Assembly: GCF_025685565.1 (NCBI RefSeq) | Contig: NZ_JAGSYE010000002.1 | Coordinates: forward strand, 930,001-994,000 | Length of the DNA stretch: 64,000 nucleotides | DNA from: Granulicella aggregans | GTDB lineage: Bacteria; Acidobacteriota; Terriglobia; Terriglobales; Acidobacteriaceae | Reading direction: 5' to 3' | Shown here: positions 57,910 to 64,000 of the stretch, in pieces | Layout: each line of letters starts with the position of its first letter | Position numbering within the stretch: position 1 is the first letter of the stretch | The notes under the pieces: model-generated | What the model was told of the DNA's origin: nothing | Databases searched by the model: none | Seen by the model: the letters and a program-made list of their open reading frames with translations, nothing else | Translations under genes and position numbers: made by a program

Positions 57910-58005
57910 GAACTGACCTCGTAGAAGTGGATGGCTACAGAGTCCGGAATCGCATACTTCAAGCCGCCGCGAGGCTGTCGCGGTGATTGGTTTTGAGTAA
58001 ACGAT

Positions 58006-58068
58006 TTCTCAGACCTGAGAACTCTAGGCATCGCCCTCTATCACAGTCAAGACGGATAGTACATCCGT
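58006..58068 (-). promoter_or_regulatory. receptor operon promoter with two palindromic operator candidates
   Basis: On the minus strand TTGACT (58050-58045), 18 nt, then TAGAGT (58026-58021). Two perfect inverted repeats flank it: ACGGAT-5-ATCCGT (58052-58068), directly upstream of the -35, and TTCTCAG-AC-CTGAGAA (58006-58021), covering the expected transcription start. Positions suggest one activator-like and one repressor-like site. It lies in the divergent gap with selO. Confidence 0.6.
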
Positions 58069-58126
58069 ACCATCTCCTATTTTGCAGTCCAACACCGGCC
58101 TAAACTCACGTTCCGCGAGTTTCCGT

Positions 58127-59704
58127 ATGGATCATCAAGGCCGATTCGTTATCCAATACGATATGCACCCAACTGCCGATGCCCCGGCCTCTCTCGACAC
58201 CTCAAACGATAGCCACAACTCCATCGCGATCGACTTCGCGAATACCTACGCCAAGCTGCCCGAACGCTTCTACTCGCGGACGACTGCAATGCCTGTCGCC
58301 GCGCCTCGCCTGATCAAGATCAACGAGCGACTAGTGCTGCAGCTTGGCCTGGACCCGCTTGCGCTCGCCACTCCGGAGGGAATCGCGATTCTTGCAGGCA
58401 ACCGCGTCGCAGCGGGATCGGAACCGATCGCGCTTGCATACGCCGGACACCAGTTCGGGCACTTCGTCCCGCAGCTTGGCGATGGCCGCGCGCTTCTTCT
58501 GGGAGAGGTGATCGCGCAGGGCGGCCAACGCTACGACATCCAGCTCAAAGGCTCCGGCCCGACCGCGTTCTCGCGCCGTGGCGATGGACGCGCGGCGCTC
58601 GGGCCGGTCCTGCGCGAGTACATCCTCAGCGAGGCCATGGCAGCACTCGGCGTACCCACCACGCGAGCCCTTGCCGCCGTGACCACCGGCCAGAAAGTAG
58701 TTCGCGAGACTGTATTGCCAGGAGCGATCTTCACGCGGGTCGCCGCAAGCCACCTCCGCGTCGGCACGTTTCAATACTTCGCCGCGCGGTCGGACATCGA
58801 AGGCACAAAGCTTCTGGCGGACTATGCCATCGCTCGCCACTACCCCGAAGCGGCTTTGACTACACATCCCTACCGGGCATTCCTCGATGGCGTTATCTCC
58901 CGTCAGGCGCGGCTGGTTGCGCAATGGATGTTGATCGGATTCATTCATGGCGTGATGAACACCGACAACACCTCGATCTCCGGCGAGACCATCGACTACG
59001 GCCCCTGCGCCCTGCTCGAGGCCTACGACCCGGCCAAGGTCTACAGCTCCATCGACCAGCAGGGCCGCTACGCCTATGGCAATCAACCCGCCATGATGCT
59101 GTGGAACCTCACGCGCCTTGCCGAATCGCTGCTGCCTCTTATCGCGAAGGAGTCTGGCGGAGACGAAGCCGGGCTTGCCACGGCCCGGGAGTCGCTGGCG
59201 TCCTTCGAAGGAATCTTCAACACGGCACTGCACGCGGGCCTCCGAAGCAAGCTGGGCATGGCAACTCACCGCGAAGATGACGAAGCGCTCGCGGTTGATC
59301 TGCTCTCCCGGATGGCGGCGAATCGAGCCGACTTCACACTGACCTTCCGCACGCTCTGCGATGCCGCAGCCAGCACAGACGCGGACGTCCGTGTCCGCAC
59401 TCTCTTCGCAGATCCAGCTTCCTACGACGAATGGGCGGGGGCATGGCGACGACGGCTCGAGAGCGAGTCCGCTTCAGCGCAGGATCGCGCGGCCGCGATG
59501 CGCGCGGCCAACCCGTCCATCATCCCGCGCAATCATCTCGTGCAGGCCGTGATCGACTCGGCTATCGAGCGCGAGGACTTCCGGCCGTTCGAAGAGATGC
59601 TCGACGCGATATCCCGCCCCTATGACGATCGTCCCGAGCTGGAGCGCTACACCAGACCGGCTCGCCCCGAAGAATCCGTGATTGCCACCTTCTGCGGAAC
59701 TTAA
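58127..59704 (+). CDS. selO: protein adenylyltransferase SelO (YdiU/UPF0061)
   Basis: 525 residues from ATG 58127; 58163 is an equally possible start. The conserved pseudokinase core begins FANTYAKLPERFYSRTTAMP and continues through LAYAGHQFGHFVPQLGDGRA, LLGEV, DIQLKGSGPTAFSRRGDGRA, ALGVPTTRALAAVTTG and GFIHGVMNTDNTSISGETID with YGPCALLE. SelO flips ATP in the kinase fold and transfers AMP to Ser/Thr/Tyr of target proteins in oxidative stress. Many homologues end in selenocysteine or Cys three residues from the C-terminus; here the end reads FCGT, a Cys version. It is divergent from the TonB receptor operon. Confidence 0.93.
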   Translation: MDHQGRFVIQYDMHPTADAPASLDTSNDSHNSIAIDFANTYAKLPERFYSRTTAMPVAAPRLIKINERLVLQLGLDPLALATPEGIAILAGNRVAAGSEPIALAYAGHQFGHFVPQLGDGRALLLGEVIAQGGQRYDIQLKGSGPTAFSRRGDGRAALGPVLREYILSEAMAALGVPTTRALAAVTTGQKVVRETVLPGAIFTRVAASHLRVGTFQYFAARSDIEGTKLLADYAIARHYPEAALTTHPYRAFLDGVISRQARLVAQWMLIGFIHGVMNTDNTSISGETIDYGPCALLEAYDPAKVYSSIDQQGRYAYGNQPAMMLWNLTRLAESLLPLIAKESGGDEAGLATARESLASFEGIFNTALHAGLRSKLGMATHREDDEALAVDLLSRMAANRADFTLTFRTLCDAAASTDADVRVRTLFADPASYDEWAGAWRRRLESESASAQDRAAAMRAANPSIIPRNHLVQAVIDSAIEREDFRPFEEMLDAISRPYDDRPELERYTRPARPEESVIATFCGT

Positions 59705-59770
59705 ATCCCAGATAACTTGATCTAAGTCGCTGAATTTACGCGATAATCGCAAGCAGGAGACCGGCCCCGA

Positions 59771-60958
59771 ATGACGCTGCATTCTTCCTCTACCGCCGTG
59801 ATGGATTCGCCTGCCGCAATCGAGCGGCCTCGCCGACTGCTTTCGATCGACCTGCTGCGAGGGCTGACTCTCGCCTTCATGATCCTGGTCAACGATAACG
59901 GCGACGGCAACGGTGCTTACTGGGCCCTGAAACACGCTGACTGGAACGGCTTCACGCCGACCGATCTCGTCTTCCCCACCTTCCTCTTCCTCGTCGGCAT
60001 CTCGACGGTACTTTCGACCGCTGGCAGGCTCGCCCGCGGCGAGAGCAAGCAGGGCCTCTTCCTGCATGTCCTGCGCCGGTCGGCGATCCTGTTTCTCCTG
60101 GGAATGGTGGTCAACAACTTTCCCTTCTTTCACTTTGCGACCATGCGGTTCTATGGCGTGTTGCCGCGCATTGCGCTCTGCTATCTGATCGTTGCGACTT
60201 TCTATATCTACTTTCCCGGCTGGCGAAGCAAGGCCGCTGCTCTGGTCGCCGCCCTCGTCGGCTATTGGATCCTGATGCGCTTCGTGGCCGTGCCTGGCCT
60301 CGGCACTCCCACCCACGAGATCCCTCTGCTTAGTCGCGACGCAAATCTTACGGCATGGTTGGATCGGCAGATCTTCTCGCCCGGTCACCTGTACGAACGC
60401 ACCCGCGACCCTGAAGGGCTGCTCAGCACGCTGCCTGCCCTGGGAACGATCCTTATGGGCCTGCTCACCGGCCTGTGGCTGCAGACAAAGCACACGCTCA
60501 GGACAAAGGCGAACTACATCCTGCTTGCGGGCTTCACCGCACTCTCTCTAGGGCTGATGTGGAACGTCGACTTCCCCATCAACAAGAAGCTTTGGACCAG
60601 CTCCTACACGCTCTTCGCGGGCGGCTTGAGCATGATCCTGCTGGCGCTGTTTCTGTGGATCGCAGACCTGCGCAAGCCTTCGCAGGAGTCAGGTAACTCC
60701 TTCGCCAGCACGGCGCTGCTGGTCTTCGGCACCAACGCCATCTTCTCCTACGTCCTGTCGGAGGTACTGGCCACGATCTTCGGCATCGTTCATCTCGGCA
60801 ACGGCCAGAACCTTCAGCAGACGCTCTATGGACTCTGCCATCGCGTCATTCCGGACGTCGCCTTCGCATCGCTCATCTACAGCCTGGGATACGTCGCCCT
60901 GTGCTGGCTTGTGGTCTACGTCTTCCTCTATCGCAGACGCATCTTCCTCAAGATCTGA
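59771..60958 (+). CDS. HGSNAT-like membrane acyltransferase (DUF5009/DUF1624)
   Basis: 395 residues with about ten membrane spans. The family start is visible as RRLLSIDLLRGLTLAFMILV, followed by NGFTPTDLVFPTFLFLVGIS, the typical first loop of heparan-alpha-glucosaminide N-acetyltransferase-like proteins. Later segments (LPALGTILMGLLTGLWLQ, TLFAGGLSMILLALFLWI) fit as well. Homologues are thought to acetylate amino sugars across a membrane in glycan salvage; the role here is inferred. AGGAGA precedes the ATG by about 10 nt. It is convergent with gpsA (5 nt between stops). Confidence 0.88.
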   Translation: MTLHSSSTAVMDSPAAIERPRRLLSIDLLRGLTLAFMILVNDNGDGNGAYWALKHADWNGFTPTDLVFPTFLFLVGISTVLSTAGRLARGESKQGLFLHVLRRSAILFLLGMVVNNFPFFHFATMRFYGVLPRIALCYLIVATFYIYFPGWRSKAAALVAALVGYWILMRFVAVPGLGTPTHEIPLLSRDANLTAWLDRQIFSPGHLYERTRDPEGLLSTLPALGTILMGLLTGLWLQTKHTLRTKANYILLAGFTALSLGLMWNVDFPINKKLWTSSYTLFAGGLSMILLALFLWIADLRKPSQESGNSFASTALLVFGTNAIFSYVLSEVLATIFGIVHLGNGQNLQQTLYGLCHRVIPDVAFASLIYSLGYVALCWLVVYVFLYRRRIFLKI

Positions 60959-60963
60959 GTGGA

Positions 60964-61956
60964 TTACTCATCCCGTCCGGGACGCGTCATCAGCTCGCGG
61001 ATCGCATCCTTGGGGTCCTTGTCGTGATTCAGAATCGCGTCCACCTGCTCAGTGATCGGCATATCGACGCCGTAGCGGGCAGCCAGTCCCAACGCGGCGG
61101 TAGTGCTGCGAATCCCTTCGGCCACCTTGCCGTTGAGCTCGGCAAGGATCGCGTTGAGCTTGCGCCCCTTGCCGAGTTCGACACCGACGGTGCGATTGCG
61201 GGAGAGGCCTCCTGTGCATGTAAGGACAAGATCACCTACGCCAGAGAGTCCGGCAAGTGTCTGCCTGCGGCCTCCGCAGGCGACGGACAGGCGAGTGATC
61301 TCGGCGATGCCCCGAGTAATCAGCGCCGCGGCAGAGTTACTGCCCAGATCGAGGCCCACCACCACACCGGCCGCCAACGCGATGACGTTCTTCAACGCGC
61401 CGCCAAGTTCCACCCCGGATACGTCGTCGTTCGTGTAGACACGCAGCGACGGACTGGTGAACTCCTGCTGGATAAGCTGCGCCAGGACACCGTCGCTGGC
61501 AGCCGCAACGATCGCCGTCGGCTGGCCGGTAGCGACCTCCTGAGCAAAAGACGGGCCGCTCAACACTCCAATCGGGTTGTTGGTCACCGAGGCCATCACC
61601 TGCGACATGCGCAGGAAGCTTCCGTCCTCGATTCCTTTACTGGCGCTGATCAGGATCTGGTTGCGCGTCAGCAGCGGCGCGATATGCGAGACGATGCCGC
61701 GCATGTGCTGCGACGGAGGCACGCACAGCAAAATGTCTGCCTCGAAGATCGCGCCCGGCAGATCGGCAGTAATCTGGACATCCGCCGGAACCATCGCGTT
61801 CGGCAGATAGGTCACGTTCCGGCCGGTCTCGGTCATCGTCTCGGCGAGAGACTCCGAATGCGACCACAGTACGAGTTCATGCCCCCCACGCCGGGCCAAA
61901 GAGATCGTCAGTGCGGTGCCCCAGGCACCAGCTCCAAGAATTGCAATGCGGCTCAA
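60964..61956 (-). CDS. gpsA: glycerol-3-phosphate dehydrogenase [NAD(P)+]
   Basis: 330 residues. The dinucleotide-binding motif is IAILGAGAWGTALTISLARR at the N-terminus. ILISASKGIEDGSFLRMSQV, LSGPSFAQEVATGQPTAIV and GGALKNVIALAAGVVVGLDLG (catalytic Lys) confirm GpsA, which makes sn-glycerol-3-phosphate for phospholipids. Its ATG overlaps the plsY stop (ATGA), so supply and first acylation of glycerol-3-phosphate are co-translated. Confidence 0.97.
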   Translation of the reverse strand: MSRIAILGAGAWGTALTISLARRGGHELVLWSHSESLAETMTETGRNVTYLPNAMVPADVQITADLPGAIFEADILLCVPPSQHMRGIVSHIAPLLTRNQILISASKGIEDGSFLRMSQVMASVTNNPIGVLSGPSFAQEVATGQPTAIVAAASDGVLAQLIQQEFTSPSLRVYTNDDVSGVELGGALKNVIALAAGVVVGLDLGSNSAAALITRGIAEITRLSVACGGRRQTLAGLSGVGDLVLTCTGGLSRNRTVGVELGKGRKLNAILAELNGKVAEGIRSTTAALGLAARYGVDMPITEQVDAILNHDKDPKDAIRELMTRPGRDE

Positions 61957-62564
61957 TCGCCCGCCTTTCTGGAGCCGAAACGGCTCTCAGTTCCTGCCAG
62001 AAGACGGCGGATATTTTGATGGTGCTTGCCAATAATCAACACGCTAAGAAAGAGAAACCCCGAAATCACGATAGGACTGCGCTCCGGAACAAAATAGTAA
62101 GCAAAGAATGGCAGTGTGGCCGCCGCAATGATCGAAGCCAGGGAGACAAAACGCGTGAGCATCACCACCACGATGAAGACGCTGAGGATGCACAGAGCAC
62201 TCGGCCAGGTAAGCGCAAGAAAGACACCGAGAGCGCTGGCGACTCCCTTTCCGCCGCGAAAGCCGAGCCATACCGGAAAAACGTGCCCAACCACCGCCGC
62301 CACGCCGCTCGCAACCGCCAGGTCATAGTTCCCCGGCGCGATCAGCATAGCGATCCACACCGCTCCGCACGCCTTACCGAGATCGAGCAGCAACGTCGCG
62401 ATGCCCAGGCCTTTCGCTCCCGAACGCAACACGTTCGTCGCTCCGATGTTGCCGCTGCCTGTCTTGCGGATGTCCTCGTGCTTGAAAGTCCGCACCAGCA
62501 GATATCCAAAAGGGATAGAGCCCAGCAGATAGGCAGTCGTCAGCGAGATGATCCAGCTATTCAT
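61953..62564 (-). CDS. plsY: glycerol-3-phosphate acyltransferase PlsY
   Basis: 203 residues with about five membrane spans. The three PlsY motifs are seen: SIPFGYLLVR (motif 1), the SGNIGATNVLRSGAKGLGIA loop (motif 2) and FPVWLGFRGGKGVASALG (motif 3). The enzyme acylates glycerol-3-phosphate from acyl phosphate at the inner membrane. It is coupled to gpsA. GAGGA lies one base before the ATG, too close for an ideal SD; TAACAA is further upstream. Confidence 0.97.
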   Translation of the reverse strand: MNSWIISLTTAYLLGSIPFGYLLVRTFKHEDIRKTGSGNIGATNVLRSGAKGLGIATLLLDLGKACGAVWIAMLIAPGNYDLAVASGVAAVVGHVFPVWLGFRGGKGVASALGVFLALTWPSALCILSVFIVVVMLTRFVSLASIIAAATLPFFAYYFVPERSPIVISGFLFLSVLIIGKHHQNIRRLLAGTESRFGSRKAGD

Positions 62565-62703
62565 TCCTCGTCTTTGTTACCAGTTTCGAGGTACGTCTAG
62601 CAAGCCGCATCGCTGTTTTCAGGCAGATCGGGCCCTGTGCAGAATCCCCCCGCGACCTCATTCACGGGAGCTCCATCGCGAATTGTGAAAACGCAGGTGG
62701 AAG

Positions 62704-63870
62704 CTAAAGCGCGGGCTCAGGAACTACAGCCGCCGTCGTGCCTATCCTGCGGCGGTCGCTCTTCGCCTCATACAGAGCCTTATCACATGCGCCGATCAAG
62801 TCTCCCCAGGTGGATGCAGCCGAGCTTGCCTCCGCGCAGCCGAAGCTGGCAGAGATGCGCACCTCTTTGCCCCCGAAGGGAATGACCACGGAACGCAACG
62901 CGTGGTCGAGTGCGCGAGCCATCTCGCGCGCGACCTCGACCGGTGTACGCGGCAGCAGCGCAATGAACTCGTCGCCGCCCATCCTGCCGATAAAATCGCT
63001 GTGCCGCAGCCCGAGTTCAAGGCAGCGCGCGACAGCGATCAGCGTCACATCGCCGCAGGCATGGCCATGAGAATCGTTGATCTGCTTGAAGTCATTCAAA
63101 TCAACTGCAATCGCTGAGGCAGGCGCGTCCAGGGTCACCGCTCCAAGGACCTTCTCAGCCGCGCGGTCCATGGCCCGCCGGTTCAAGAGCCCCGTAAGCG
63201 GATCGGTCAACGCCTGCACCGCGAGATTGCCCCGCAGCAGCGACGCCGTCATCCAAACGTACGATACGATCGCCCCACACTGCAGAGCAGTATTGATCAG
63301 CACCATCCAGACCAGGCCACCACGCACCTTCAGATAGTCCTGCGGGACCGCCTGCGTGGCTACCGCCGCGATCCGCCATAGGTTCATCAGCCCAAGTCCT
63401 CCCAGCATAAATACCATCGAGGCGGCCGCATGCGTGTCGCGGCGCTCCTTACGCGCCACGAAGAGGGCGACATGCGCCTGCTGCAGACAGAGAACAACGC
63501 TGTAAGCCAGGAGCCGCTTGTCGGTATCGGGATGGATCAGTCCGTATTGCACCATCGTGACCACGCCAACCGCGGCCAGAACCCCCTGAATGCGGAGCTC
63601 GGTCAGCTTCGCTCCGAAGAATCGCGCCAGGCAGATAAAAAGCGCAATGTAGCCTGCCACGACAAACAGGTTGCCGCCCACAATCGAGATCGAGTTGGGG
63701 ATGTGTCCCCGCAGCGCAACGAGCAGGGCGCCCACAAAAAGCAGGGCGTTATAAATCGAAAACCAGTGGATGCCCTGAATTCCCTTGTGCATACGGGCGT
63801 TCACAACTGTGAGCAGCGTATACACGGCCAGCAAAACAGTGTGTTCGACATGTAGGGAGTGAATGTCCAT
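62704..63870 (-). CDS. membrane diguanylate cyclase (GGDEF)
   Basis: 388 residues from ATG 63870. About six membrane spans fill the first 215 residues (VLLAVYTLLTVVNAR, IYNALLFVGALLVAL, IVGGNLFVVAGYIALFICLA and others). The GGDEF domain has DPLTGLLNRRAMDRA, VDLNDFKQINDSHGHACGD and the active loop IGRMGGDEFIALLP. It should make cyclic di-GMP. The frame is open to a TTG at 63885, but the ATG fits better. It is the third c-di-GMP-related gene in the window. A -10 box TATAAT lies at 63899-63894. Confidence 0.92.
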   Translation of the reverse strand: MDIHSLHVEHTVLLAVYTLLTVVNARMHKGIQGIHWFSIYNALLFVGALLVALRGHIPNSISIVGGNLFVVAGYIALFICLARFFGAKLTELRIQGVLAAVGVVTMVQYGLIHPDTDKRLLAYSVVLCLQQAHVALFVARKERRDTHAAASMVFMLGGLGLMNLWRIAAVATQAVPQDYLKVRGGLVWMVLINTALQCGAIVSYVWMTASLLRGNLAVQALTDPLTGLLNRRAMDRAAEKVLGAVTLDAPASAIAVDLNDFKQINDSHGHACGDVTLIAVARCLELGLRHSDFIGRMGGDEFIALLPRTPVEVAREMARALDHALRSVVIPFGGKEVRISASFGCAEASSAASTWGDLIGACDKALYEAKSDRRRIGTTAAVVPEPAL

Positions 63871-63893
63871 GGGGCCTGACCGCAATCGAGTCG

Positions 63894-63899
63894 ATTATA
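63894..63899 (-). promoter_or_regulatory. candidate -10 box of the GGDEF gene
   Basis: On the minus strand TATAAT, ending 23 nt before the ATG at 63870. No good -35 was recognised. The last 100 nt of the window hold nothing else identifiable. Confidence 0.4.
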
Positions 63900-64000
63900 T
63901 TGACCAACACCGGCCATGGCCCCTACAAAGGCGCATCCCACGTGCGCAGGACTACAACTTTGAGGTAACAAACACGCTGTTCGTCAACCGGCGCACCACG

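Overview
The window looks like chromosomal DNA of an Acidobacteriota member of the Terriglobia (family Acidobacteriaceae, in the range of Granulicella, Terriglobus or Edaphobacter). The base composition is GC-rich with C or G at third codon positions. There is an Oar-like TonB receptor with an N-terminal carboxypeptidase-regulatory fold, membrane GGDEF proteins, DUF4199 beside a LuxR-type regulator, and many intergenic imperfect palindromes. No phage, transposase, CRISPR array, rRNA or tRNA was recognised. The genus is inferred from gene content and not from any search.

Layout. 1-4.7 kb: the 3'-truncated end of a secreted esterase gene, then a circularly permuted ATP-grasp / alpha-E / transglutaminase operon. 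4.8-6 kb: a membrane-anchored LuxR-type regulator and a DUF4199 membrane protein. 6.1-8.4 kb: a coupled DprE1-like/DprE2-like epimerase pair. 8.5-13.5 kb: a DUF4440 protein, an EAL-PAS protein, rpmI-rplT without infC, a wHTH-like protein and an orphan HigA-like antitoxin. 13.7-24.5 kb: gyrB, a PAP2 phosphatase, a zinc metallopeptidase, a P450, an amidase and cinA. 24.8-27.9 kb: a three-gene operon of phosphoesterase, Lys/Ala-tailed small protein and outer-membrane barrel. 28-34.4 kb: VOC protein, GH13 glucosidase, SurA-like foldase and CtpA protease. 34.7-43.4 kb: type-4 uracil-DNA glycosylase, an AT-rich probably acquired membrane gene, a GH35-like glycosidase, MASE1-GGDEF and priA. 43.5-47.4 kb: ECF sigma/anti-sigma pair, Slt-type transglycosylase and a zinc-ribbon protein. 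47.4-58 kb: a sugar-utilisation locus. 58-64 kb: SelO, an HGSNAT-like acyltransferase, gpsA-plsY and a GGDEF protein.

The sugar locus (all minus strand, transcribed from about 58.0 down to 47.4 kb) joins a TonB receptor, a TPR lipoprotein-like partner, a Tat-exported GH127 beta-L-arabinofuranosidase, a LacI-type sugar-binding lipoprotein and a two-component system. Three separate reading-frame breaks fall in it: in the receptor, at the end of the binding protein, and between the sensor and kinase halves of what looks like one histidine kinase. Either the locus is decaying or the assembly has indels there.

Two genome-wide patterns stand out. First, at least five start codons sit exactly 6 nt after a TANNNT box and have no usable Shine-Dalgarno, which suggests leaderless mRNAs. 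Second, four families of short palindromic repeats recur in gaps, often side by side, and one copy lies in frame inside the uracil-DNA glycosylase gene.
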